DNA of 64,000 nucleotides, from the NCBI GenBank assembly GCA_017795105.1, contig CP051247.1, positions 4,806,001-4,870,000 on the forward strand. Direction: 5' to 3'. The translations under genes and the position numbers were made by a program. The notes under the pieces are model-generated. The model made no database searches. It was not told where the DNA came from and saw only the letters and a program-made list of their open reading frames with translations. This document shows positions 1 through 10,908 of this stretch, in pieces (within the stretch, counting starts at the first letter, position 1; the number at the start of each line of letters is the position of its first letter). The stretch is from Planctomycetaceae bacterium (GTDB taxonomy: Bacteria; Planctomycetota; Planctomycetia; Planctomycetales; Planctomycetaceae).

Positions 1-50
1 ACGGTGAGAGTCAACGCCAGTGACATCAGGCGGAACGAGTTATTAATCAC
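1..50 (-). CDS. Start of an exported protein, cut by the left edge
   Basis: On the minus strand a GGAG motif lies six bases before a GTG at 50. The reading frame is VINNSFRLMSLALTLT, which looks like the start of a signal peptide, and it leaves the window. It begins 67 bases after the stop of the large TPR gene, so the two could be co-transcribed. In other planctomycetes a TPR gene of this kind can be followed by TolQ/ExbD-type genes, but nothing visible here confirms what this product is. Only 16 codons can be read. Confidence 0.4.
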   Translation of the reverse strand, partial: MINNSFRLMSLALTLT

Positions 51-116
51 GGGGATCTCCGTCAGTGAAATATGCTGTTATGAGATGAAGTCGGGAAAGC
101 GAGCTGTCGGGCCTGT

Positions 117-3674
<3,558 letters not shown>

Positions 3675-3861
3675 GCTTGAACTCTTACGTAAGGAACAGA
3701 TCACGAGCCTGAAGAAGGCCGGCTCGATCGTTGATGTGAGAAATACGAGGACGAGCGCCCCGTCGTGTTACATTATTCGATTTCTTGATGTGTTGGCAAT
3801 CGACTGTCGATCGTGGAGGGCTATTGAGAGGAAGTTTGCAGGCGACCGGCTGCATTCCAGG

Positions 3862-4515
3862 TCATGTTCGTCGGATCTGCTCCAACTGATCGAGGAACCA
3901 GGTCAGTTCGTCCTGCACATGATCCTGAAGTTTGCCCATGCGGATGTGCAGAAAGGCTGCCGCGATGACAAGTGGAATGGCGATCGCCAGACCGAGGGCG
4001 GTTGTGAACAGAGCAAAGCTGATTTCACCAGCCAGGGCAGAAGGGTCGCCGCCGGTCTTTTGCGTATCGGCAATCTTGGCAAACGCCTGAATCATCCCGC
4101 TCACCGTCCCGAGCAGTCCGAGCATCGGAGCCGACTTGACGATCGTGTTGATCCAGGAGGCACCGTATTCCAGTTCGGCGACGACATCGCGTTCGAATCG
4201 GTCGGCCAGTAGTTGTCGCAGCTTGGCCGGCGGTCGGTCCATCTGTTCGATGGCAACGAGAATCATCTGAGGCACGGCTCGCGACCAGTACTCCGGCGAA
4301 TCGCAGAGTTCGGCTATCGCCTGCCAGTCGCGGCGGTCGAGAAACTCCTGAACGGTTTCGCGAAAGCGAGCCGCCGCGGCGGGGGACATCTTCTTTTCGG
4401 AGATCTTGCGTGCCAGCAGGATCACCTGAAACAACCCGAACACGGCGACACCGGCCAGCGCGATATAAATCGCATTGGCAGACGCTGCGAAAATGGGAGC
4501 GAGATTAAATTCCAT
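3862..4515 (-). CDS. MotA/TolQ/ExbB proton channel family protein
   Basis: 217 residues with the family layout: an N-terminal membrane helix (AIYIALAGVAVFGLFQVILL), a cytoplasmic loop rich in charged residues, then two closely spaced helices. These are INTIVKSAPMLGLLGTVSGM and FTTALGLAIAIPLVIAAAFL, carrying the conserved Gly/Pro positions of TolQ and ExbB. Such proteins form the stator that turns proton flow into force on a periplasmic partner. No ExbD/TolR gene is visible here; it may lie past the left edge. The TPR gene follows on the same strand. No strong Shine-Dalgarno precedes the ATG. Confidence 0.93.
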   Translation of the reverse strand: MEFNLAPIFAASANAIYIALAGVAVFGLFQVILLARKISEKKMSPAAAARFRETVQEFLDRRDWQAIAELCDSPEYWSRAVPQMILVAIEQMDRPPAKLRQLLADRFERDVVAELEYGASWINTIVKSAPMLGLLGTVSGMIQAFAKIADTQKTGGDPSALAGEISFALFTTALGLAIAIPLVIAAAFLHIRMGKLQDHVQDELTWFLDQLEQIRRT

Positions 4516-4650
4516 TCGACGGAATGCTCACAGACTGGGGCCCGGTGCCACTTCGTTCGTTAAAGATCACTCCATCAAAGCGGGACGCCGTCACCCGACA
4601 ACTCCCAGGCAGCGAACTCCATCCGCCGCGATCATCTTCGCCAATGCACG

Positions 4651-4681
4651 AAAAGCAGGGCCGATTCCCAATCGCCCCTGC
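4651..4681 (-). terminator. Intrinsic terminator after the prolyl oligopeptidase gene
   Basis: Read on the minus strand, an 11-base stem with one G-G mismatch (GCAGGGGCGAT against ATCGGCCCTGC, loop TGGGA) is followed by TTTT. It sits 16 bases after the stop of the prolyl oligopeptidase gene, so the channel and TPR genes are probably transcribed separately. Confidence 0.55.
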
Positions 4682-4696
4682 CAGACTGCAGGACAC

Positions 4697-6841
4697 TTAT
4701 TTGTACTCCATTCCGAGCTCTTTCACCAGAAACGCATAAACGTCGGCGAGTTCTTCAATAATCTTCGAAGTCGGTTTTCCCGAACCGTGCCCCGCTTTGG
4801 TTTCGATGCGAATCAGCACCGGCTCGTTGCTCGCATTGTACTCCTGAAGGCGAGCGGCGAACTTGAAGCTGTGACCCGGCACGACGCGGTCATCGGTGTC
4901 AGCGGTCGTCACCATTGTCGCCGGGTACTCCGTGCCCTTTTTGAGCTGATGGTACGGCGAGTATTGATTGAGGACCTTGAAGAGCTCCGGGTCGTCTGAC
5001 GAGCCGTATTCATCGACCCAGTATCGACCGGCGGTGAATTTCTGAAAACGCAGCATATCCATCACGCCGACGGCGGGTAGACAGGCTCCGAACAGATCCG
5101 GACGCTGTGTCATGCAGGCGCCCACGAGCAGGCCGCCGTTGCTGCCTCCCTGAATGGCGAGCTTCGGGGTGCTCGTATACTTGTTGTCGATTAGCCACTC
5201 GGCTGCGGCAATGAAGTCATCGAAGACGTTCTGCTTGTTCTGAAGCATTCCGCCTTTGTGCCACTCTTCTCCGTACTCGCCCCCGCCCCGAAGATTGGCG
5301 ACGCAATACACGCCCCCCATTTCGAGCCACTGAGCCCGGCTGATCGAGAAGTACGGCGTGAGCGAAATGTTGAAGCCGCCGTAGGCGTAAAGCAGGGTTG
5401 GATTGTTCCCGTCGAGCTTCAGCCCTTTCTTGTGGGCGATGAACATCGGCACTTTGGTGCCGTCCTTACTCTCGTAGAAGACCTGCTTCAGCTCGTACTG
5501 CGACTCATCGAAGTTGATCTCCGAGCGGCGGAACAGTTCGCTCTCCCCGGTGATCATGTTGTACCGGTAGATGCTCGGCGGTGTCGTGAAGCTGGCGAAC
5601 GAATAAAAGGTCTCGATATCGGTTCGTTTGCCGCCGAAACCGGAAGCGGTCCCGATGCCGGGGAGTTCGACTTCCCGGAGCGGTTTGCCATCGAGGCTGT
5701 ACATCTTCACCTGCGTTTTCACGTCTTTCAGCAGGCTGATGACAAACTGGTTGGCCACCACATTGATTGATTCCATCGGCTCTTCGGCTTCGGGAATCAC
5801 TTCGACATAGTTTTCCGGTTGCGGATCGCGAAGGTCGATGGCAATCACGCGTTTGTTCGGGGCGTCGAGATCGGTCTTGAAGTAGAACTTCGATCCGTCG
5901 TTGGTCAGGAACGTGTATTCGTTGTCAAAGTGATCGATCAGCGGAACCGGGATGCCGTACGGCTCGGTCAGGTCCTTCACGAAGACACGGTATTTGTCAG
6001 CCGTGCCTTTCCAGACCGTAATAATGAGGTAACGTCCGTCATCAGTCACGGTCGGTCCGAAGCCCCATTCCGGTTCATCCGGACGCTCGTAAACGAGCAC
6101 ATCATCGCTCTGTGGCGTGTTCACTCGGTGGTAGTAGAGCTTGTGGTTCAGGTTCAGACTCTGAAAGGCTTCGCCTTCTTCCGGCTCGTTGAAGCGGCCG
6201 TAGAAGAAGCCTTTGCCGTCCGGAGTCCACTCGGCTGAGGTGAACTTCAACCAGTCGAGCTTTTCGGGCAGCAGCTCGCGGCTGGCGATATCCATGATTC
6301 GCCAGGTGCGCCAGTCGGAACCGGCTTCCTGCACGCCGTACGCGAGATAGCGTCCATCGTCGCTGAAGGACATGTTCGAAAGAGCGACCGTGCCGTCTTC
6401 GGACCATTTGTTCGGGTCGATCAGCACTTCCGGCTCATCGTCGAGCGATTTCATCGTGTAAAGAACCGACTGATTCTGCAGTCCGTCGTTCTTCTGGAAG
6501 AAGTAGCGATCGCCCGCTTTGAAGGGAGCCGAGTACTTGGCGTAGTCCCAGAGTTCGGTCAGTTCGTTCTCGATCTTGTCACGAGCAGGGATCTGTGACA
6601 GGTAATGGTCGGTGACCTGATTCTCCGCTTCGACCCACTCCCGGACGTCATCGGCTTCGCGAACGTCCTTTTCCAGCCAGCGGTAAGGGTCCTGAACTTC
6701 GACACCGTGATAGGTATCGACCTGGTCAACCTTTTTGGTCTCGGGATAGTCGAGATCTGCGGCCATGGGAATCCTGCCACTGGAACCGAGGAAGAATGCG
6801 CTCAGTGTGAACGCAACCGCACGAGAAAGCCGGAACGTCAT
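4697..6841 (-). CDS. Prolyl oligopeptidase family serine protease, exported
   Basis: About 714 residues from the ATG at 6841, chosen because AAGGAG stands five bases upstream and a signal peptide follows at once (LSRAVAFTLSAFFLGSSGRI). The N-terminal half has the beta-propeller sequences of the S9A family (DPYRWLE near the start). The C-terminal alpha/beta-hydrolase domain carries the catalytic triad context: GGSNGGLLVG for the Ser, DDRV for the Asp and AGHGSGK for the His. The family cleaves short peptides after proline. The length matches full prolyl endopeptidases plus a leader. Likely periplasmic, in peptide degradation. It is transcribed divergently from mraZ. Confidence 0.96.
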   Translation of the reverse strand: MTFRLSRAVAFTLSAFFLGSSGRIPMAADLDYPETKKVDQVDTYHGVEVQDPYRWLEKDVREADDVREWVEAENQVTDHYLSQIPARDKIENELTELWDYAKYSAPFKAGDRYFFQKNDGLQNQSVLYTMKSLDDEPEVLIDPNKWSEDGTVALSNMSFSDDGRYLAYGVQEAGSDWRTWRIMDIASRELLPEKLDWLKFTSAEWTPDGKGFFYGRFNEPEEGEAFQSLNLNHKLYYHRVNTPQSDDVLVYERPDEPEWGFGPTVTDDGRYLIITVWKGTADKYRVFVKDLTEPYGIPVPLIDHFDNEYTFLTNDGSKFYFKTDLDAPNKRVIAIDLRDPQPENYVEVIPEAEEPMESINVVANQFVISLLKDVKTQVKMYSLDGKPLREVELPGIGTASGFGGKRTDIETFYSFASFTTPPSIYRYNMITGESELFRRSEINFDESQYELKQVFYESKDGTKVPMFIAHKKGLKLDGNNPTLLYAYGGFNISLTPYFSISRAQWLEMGGVYCVANLRGGGEYGEEWHKGGMLQNKQNVFDDFIAAAEWLIDNKYTSTPKLAIQGGSNGGLLVGACMTQRPDLFGACLPAVGVMDMLRFQKFTAGRYWVDEYGSSDDPELFKVLNQYSPYHQLKKGTEYPATMVTTADTDDRVVPGHSFKFAARLQEYNASNEPVLIRIETKAGHGSGKPTSKIIEELADVYAFLVKELGMEYK

Positions 6842-7266
6842 GAGAACTCCTTGGGAACTTCGGAGTGAAAAGGCGTCTTTGATGCGACGCAGTGATGATA
6901 GCTGATCTGAGGGGAATGTCACGCCGACCGGGGAATCCCCGAGGGCGGTCCTCATTCTTCGGATTACCGTACGACCGGGCTCACGCCGATGTTGGCTGTA
7001 AGGTTCGTGATATTAACAGTTTGCGGGGATTCCTCTCGCGAGCGGGCCCGCAAGCCACTCCGGCACCGTGGGAAGAAGTGGGGCGTGCAGCGTCTGCTTG
7101 CACGGAGTGGCCAATCCTGCGTAAAGCCCGTGGTTTGACACCGCTGGGCGAGCCGATTTTCTGCTGAGGAGCGGCTCTTCAGAATTTGAGAAAGTCGTAA
7201 TCGATTGTCTCACAATCAGCTAAGGCGATTCCCTCCGGCTGAACTCCTCAAACCGCGAAACCAAAC
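6842..7266. other. Divergent intergenic region with a nested palindrome
   Basis: No credible gene. At 7054-7111 an inverted repeat (GCCACTCCG at 7054-7062, CGGAGTGGC at 7103-7111) encloses a second one (GTGCA and TGCAC, 7085-7102). Inside it, 7069-7083 reads TGGGAAGAAGTGGGG, differing by one base from the core of the mraZ operator 240 bases downstream. Confidence 0.6.
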
Positions 7267-7267
7267 C

Positions 7268-7295
7268 TTGACGGGGGCGACCGGACGGGTAAATT
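7268..7295 (+). promoter_or_regulatory. Probable mraZ promoter
   Basis: TTGACG (7268-7273), a 16-base spacer and TAAATT (7290-7295) resemble a sigma-70 promoter. Transcription would begin just before the operator repeats at 7305-7334. The -35 matches five of six and the -10 four of six consensus bases. Confidence 0.45.
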
Positions 7296-7304
7296 GGTGC
7301 CGAA

Positions 7305-7334
7305 TGGTGAGAAGTGGGGAGAAGTGGGGAGATG
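7305..7334 (+). promoter_or_regulatory. MraZ operator: three tandem 10-bp repeats
   Basis: Three exact 10-base units follow each other: TGGTGAGAAG, TGGGGAGAAG and TGGGGAGATG. E. coli MraZ is known to bind TGGGN repeats separated by five bases, a 10-base period, which is the spacing here. The last unit runs into the ATG of mraZ and the second supplies its ribosome-binding GGAG (7318-7321). This implies direct autoregulation. Confidence 0.8.
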
Positions 7335-7781
7335 CCCTTAACCGGAACATTCGAGCGGTCGCTCGATGACAAATTTCGACTGGCTCTGCCCAAACCATTC
7401 CGTGACCAGATCCTGTCCGAGACTGAAACGAGCCTTTATGCCGCTCCCGGAAACGATCGCTGTCTGGCGCTGTATTCCCGGAAGGCTTTCGAAGAGCTTG
7501 CCGACCGTCTCACGCGACTTTCGTCCGCACAAAGCGACGTGCGAAACTATCTGCGAATCTTTTATTCCCAGGCAGAAGCGGTGGAGCCGGATAAACAGGG
7601 GCGGGTACGCCTTCCCGGTCGACTCGTGCAGTTTGCCGACCTGGAAAATCAGGTCGTGCTGGTCGGCGTCCGGGACCATGCCGAAATCTGGGACTCAAAA
7701 CGCTGGGAGCACCTGCTCGACCAGCATGCCGACGAGTTCGACAACCTCACCAGCAAAGCGATGCAGTCACTGGAGCAGTAA
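7332..7781 (+). CDS. mraZ: MraZ, transcriptional regulator of the division and cell wall cluster
   Basis: 149 residues with the two AbrB-like swapped-hairpin domains of MraZ: GTFERSLDDKFRLALPKPFRD near the N-terminus and EPDKQGRVRLPGRLVQFADL near residue 85. Both carry the family D-x-K/Q-x-R pattern. The ATG at 7332 fits the family N-terminus better than a GTG six codons upstream. In most bacteria MraZ heads the dcw cluster and represses it. Here no rsmH, fts or mur gene follows, so it is an isolated gene, in keeping with the reported lack of FtsZ and of a dcw cluster in many planctomycetes. The tandem boxes over its start suggest it controls itself; other targets are unknown. Confidence 0.93.
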   Translation: MPLTGTFERSLDDKFRLALPKPFRDQILSETETSLYAAPGNDRCLALYSRKAFEELADRLTRLSSAQSDVRNYLRIFYSQAEAVEPDKQGRVRLPGRLVQFADLENQVVLVGVRDHAEIWDSKRWEHLLDQHADEFDNLTSKAMQSLEQ

Positions 7782-7884
7782 AACGAGAGCACCTCATTAC
7801 GAGTTTTAAGGCTCGTTCTTAATTCTTCCCGCTGCCTTACCGGGCGACGTGGAACAGGGCCGGAAAGGATTCCAGCCTCAGAGG

Positions 7885-7957
7885 GCTGATTTGATCTGCA
7901 GATCATTTCAGCAAGTTTTCGATCGGGAAGGACGGACCCTCGCCCGATCGATTTTTT
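7885..7957 (+). terminator. Palindrome followed by intrinsic terminator downstream of mraZ
   Basis: A near-perfect palindrome at 7885-7912 (GCTGA, TT, TGATCTGCAGATCA, TT, TCAGC) precedes a terminator hairpin: CGATCGGG at 7920-7927, CCCGATCG at 7943-7950, then TTTTTT. The terminator stands about 140 bases after the mraZ stop. It either ends the mraZ transcript or marks a small RNA. Confidence 0.7.
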
Positions 7958-8374
7958 CTGCGCCGCTCGCCCACCCCCGCTGGTCGCCCATGCCTGCCGC
8001 TCGCTTCCGCTGCTTCTCGCGGGCTCTTTCTCTGCGTTTTACCGTCCAGTAGTGTATTTGCGTGCAATTAAGTGCAGTGTTCGGGTGTGCGTGTTTTTCT
8101 GGAGGGTGTCAAAGTAAACAGGCGCACCGGTCTCGGGATGATTGCTTATTGCATATCAATATTGGCTTAAATTTAAGTTGCGAAACGATTCAGCCGTAGT
8201 TAATATCAGAATACGCTTGAACGTTCTGTTCTGTTTGATTCAGTCTAAATTTGATTCGTTCCCTATTCTCTTTTCGGGACGATCTCGGTCGCTTTTCTGA
8301 CCTTTCATAACATCTCGTCGGAGAGTCTTCTCTCCCTTTTTTCTTCTCATTCTCGAGAATGTAAGGACTGTCTA
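7958..8374. other. AT-rich intergenic leader before the first DUF1559 gene
   Basis: No credible reading frame. The stretch from about 8130 to 8280 is clearly richer in A and T than its surroundings and probably holds the promoter and 5-prime leader of the DUF1559 gene, but no clean -35/-10 pair was found. Confidence 0.5.
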
Positions 8375-9430
8375 ATGCCCGGAACGCTGCAAAGACTCAA
8401 AAGGAAAAACGGATTTACGCTCATCGAACTGCTCGTGGTGATTGCGATTATCGCCATTCTGGTAGCCTTGCTGCTGCCGGCAGTGCAACAGGCGCGGGAA
8501 GCTGCCCGCCGTTCCTCCTGTAAGAACAACCTCAAACAGCTCGGAATCGCACTCCACAACTATCACGACACCCACACCTGCCTGCCCGGTAACCCGGTCG
8601 CCGCCATCTCCGACGGTGCCTACCGCAACAAAGGCTGGGAAGGCTGGAGTGCCATGGCCATGCTGCTCCCCTTCATCGAACAGGGAGCCATCTACGACCA
8701 GTGCGATTTCAATCGCTACTGGAACAGCACGGCCGGGAACAACAACCGGAACACGACCAACAATCTGATCGCCACGATCTGCTGCCCGAGCGATCCGATG
8801 GCCCTGCGTCGTCAGGAAGGTAACTCGGCTCCGTTCTCGTACTGCTTCTCGGCTGGTCCGGCGACTGGCTGGAACCTGCAGAACAATGCTCCGGGACCGT
8901 TCAGCTTCGAGTCTTCGACTCGCTTCCGGGACGTGACCGATGGTCTGACCAACACCATCTTCATGTCGGAAGTGAAGATCGCGACCAACGGTCAGGTGCG
9001 TGACGAAACCTTCCGTGTCAGCACCGCTGGCGACCTGACTTCGTCGATTGGACACAGCCGTGTCTTCGAGAACAACGCGACTGACATCGCCGCCATCAAT
9101 TCGTACTACGATGCCTGTGCCGCACAGTGGCAGTCGAGTACCTTCCATGGCGACGACGACGGGGCACAACGATTCTGGGCTTCCGGTCGCTGGACGTGGG
9201 GACCGGCTTTCAACACCCTTGTTCCGCCGAACCCCAAAGGACCTTCGTGTGACAACGATACGTCGGTCACCGAAATGCGGGTCAAGTCGGCCACCAGCTA
9301 CCACAAGGGTGGGGTGCAGGTGCTGATGATGGATGGCTCGGTCATCTTTGTGAGCGAGAACATCGATCAGGGAACCTGGATTGGTGCCGGATCGATGCAG
9401 GGTCGTGAAACGACTTCGCTCACTCAGTAA
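8375..9430 (+). CDS. DUF1559 prepilin-like protein
   Basis: 351 residues. The N-terminus has a type IV prepilin cleavage and methylation motif, GFTLIELLVVIAIIAILVAL, followed by LLPAVQQAREAARRSSCKNN, then the DUF1559 domain. The C-terminus has the H-X9-DG signature (HKGGVQVLMMDGSV). Planctomycetes carry dozens to hundreds of such proteins; they are thought to be pseudopilin-like surface or secretion components, with no proven role. The downstream neighbour is a 51-aa lipoprotein gene. Confidence 0.96.
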   Translation: MPGTLQRLKRKNGFTLIELLVVIAIIAILVALLLPAVQQAREAARRSSCKNNLKQLGIALHNYHDTHTCLPGNPVAAISDGAYRNKGWEGWSAMAMLLPFIEQGAIYDQCDFNRYWNSTAGNNNRNTTNNLIATICCPSDPMALRRQEGNSAPFSYCFSAGPATGWNLQNNAPGPFSFESSTRFRDVTDGLTNTIFMSEVKIATNGQVRDETFRVSTAGDLTSSIGHSRVFENNATDIAAINSYYDACAAQWQSSTFHGDDDGAQRFWASGRWTWGPAFNTLVPPNPKGPSCDNDTSVTEMRVKSATSYHKGGVQVLMMDGSVIFVSENIDQGTWIGAGSMQGRETTSLTQ

Positions 9431-9526
9431 GCGTATTTCGCCGTCTCTCCCAGTTGCGAGGTGGCGTGTGCGCGCTACCTCGCCATCTTCCTCACTGATG
9501 TTCTTCTGTTGAAAGGTCGTTCTGAA

Positions 9527-9682
9527 ATGAAGTCCAGCTGGCTGGCTCTCTTTCTGTTCCTCGCCATGTTTACATTCGGGTGTGCCGGCGGAGACGCCGT
9601 GGTTCCTCCCGATGATCCGGGCGAAGACACCCAGGTAACTGAACCGGAAGAGCTTGAGATGGAAGAAGGGCTTTCCAACTAG
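9527..9682 (+). CDS. Small lipoprotein downstream of DUF1559 gene
   Basis: 51 residues. A short hydrophobic signal (LALFLFLAMFTFGC) ends in a lipobox-like FTFGC, so Cys would be lipidated and about 33 acidic, Pro-rich residues would remain. The ATG at 9527 is preceded by AAAGG. A position just after a DUF1559 gene and before a strong terminator suggests one transcript of two genes and a linked role at the envelope. The function is unknown. Confidence 0.75.
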   Translation: MKSSWLALFLFLAMFTFGCAGGDAVVPPDDPGEDTQVTEPEELEMEEGLSN

Positions 9683-9707
9683 TAAGCTGGAACGGTCTGA
9701 GCTCAAC

Positions 9708-9750
9708 AGAGGAAGCGTCGCTGAGTCAGCGGGGCTTCCTCTTTGTTTTT
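9708..9750 (+). terminator. Strong intrinsic terminator after the DUF1559/lipoprotein pair
   Basis: AGAGGAAGC (9708-9716) pairs with GCTTCCTCT (9734-9742), with an inner CGCTGA/TCAGCG stem between them, followed by TTGTTTTT. Confidence 0.85.
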
Positions 9751-9756
9751 CGGGGG

Positions 9757-10908
9757 ATGAACGGACGGACGAAGGTGAGTAACGAGACTGGTGTCGTCAA
9801 CAAATTGTCCCGGCTGCGGCTCCTCGCCGCGCTCGGTGTCTGCGCGGTGTCGACGACTCTGCTCGGATGGACTCGCATCGAAGAAGAGATGCCGAGGCAT
9901 CCACTCAACGTCGCTCAAGGCTTTGCAAACGAAGCGAGCTGCATCGACTGCCACGCAGAAGCCGCTGACTTCGGCGAGACCGGACATGCCCGGACACTGC
10001 TCCCGGCCGATTCCGAGCCTTCGCTCTCCCTGCTTCAGTCCCTGAAGGACTCGAAGTTGCCTGCTGCCGCCGAGGTTTCGATCGAACATCGCGATGCCGG
10101 TCTGTTCGCCGTGCGTGGTGAGGGGGCGAATTCTCAGGAGATTCCACTGGAGTGGTGCTTCGGTTCCGGACATCATGCCCGGACCTGGGTCGGGTGTCTC
10201 TCCGACAGCTGGGGAGCCGCGGATCTCGTGGAGTTTCGCCTCACCTGGTACGCGATGAAGAACGAATTCGACATTACTCCCGGTCAGCCGGCTGATCCGC
10301 CGCCCGGTTACTTTCAGTCTCTGGGAGCTCTGTTCGACCATCCCAAGACGCGCCGGTGTTTTGCCTGTCATGCCACCCAGCTGCGCGTCGTCGATGGTCG
10401 CGTCGACTTCGACCATATTCATCCCGGCGTCACCTGCCAGCGATGCCACGGCCCGCGAGCCGAGCACGTGGCCAGTGAAGGAAAGATTTCGGATTTTTCG
10501 TGGCGAGATATCGACCAGGTCGAGTCCGTGCATCGTTGTGCGGAATGCCATCGCCGTGAAGACGATGTTGATGGCGAGGACATCCACGAAGACAATCCGC
10601 ACATCGCCCGCTTTCAACCGGTCGGCCTGATGCGATCAGCCTGCTTCCGTTCGCCTGAAATGACCTGCCTGACCTGCCACGATCCCCACACCCCGCTCGC
10701 GAAGCAAAAGCTGCACGAAGACTGGCAATGCAATCAGTGTCATCACGAGAACCCGAAAGGGACCGCTCAGCCACACTGCGGGGCAGGGGAGGAGTCTGGG
10801 TGTATCCGCTGTCACATGCCAAAGGTTCGCTCCGAAGCTCCACTTGAATTCACGGATCACTGGATTCGTGTTCGCTCTGATACGGATGGAACGCATGCAG
10901 GGCAATGA
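9757..10908 (+). CDS. Seven-heme c-type cytochrome
   Basis: 383 residues with one N-terminal hydrophobic segment (LLAALGVCAVSTTLLGW) acting as signal or anchor. Seven CXXCH heme-attachment motifs follow in order: CIDCH, CFACH, CQRCH, CAECH, CLTCH, CNQCH, CIRCH. The first lies near residue 62 and the other six are packed into the C-terminal half. The motif spacing recalls c554-like or doubled-CXXCH cytochromes. It should act in the periplasm in electron transfer. The gene overlaps or abuts the next one, a polytopic membrane protein, so the two are likely made together. No recognisable catalytic partner (nitrite, hydroxylamine or sulfite enzyme) is nearby. Confidence 0.92.
   Translation: MNGRTKVSNETGVVNKLSRLRLLAALGVCAVSTTLLGWTRIEEEMPRHPLNVAQGFANEASCIDCHAEAADFGETGHARTLLPADSEPSLSLLQSLKDSKLPAAAEVSIEHRDAGLFAVRGEGANSQEIPLEWCFGSGHHARTWVGCLSDSWGAADLVEFRLTWYAMKNEFDITPGQPADPPPGYFQSLGALFDHPKTRRCFACHATQLRVVDGRVDFDHIHPGVTCQRCHGPRAEHVASEGKISDFSWRDIDQVESVHRCAECHRREDDVDGEDIHEDNPHIARFQPVGLMRSACFRSPEMTCLTCHDPHTPLAKQKLHEDWQCNQCHHENPKGTAQPHCGAGEESGCIRCHMPKVRSEAPLEFTDHWIRVRSDTDGTHAGQ

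Noticed and set aside
7855..7882. GGCCGGAAAGGATTCCAGCC as possible SRP RNA core
   Set aside because: Lacks the invariant GGTCAGG and GGAAGCAGCC parts, so it does not match SRP RNA.
8372..9706. Minus-strand open frame opposite the first DUF1559 gene
   Set aside because: Antisense shadow of a clear gene; composition has the look of reverse-read codons.
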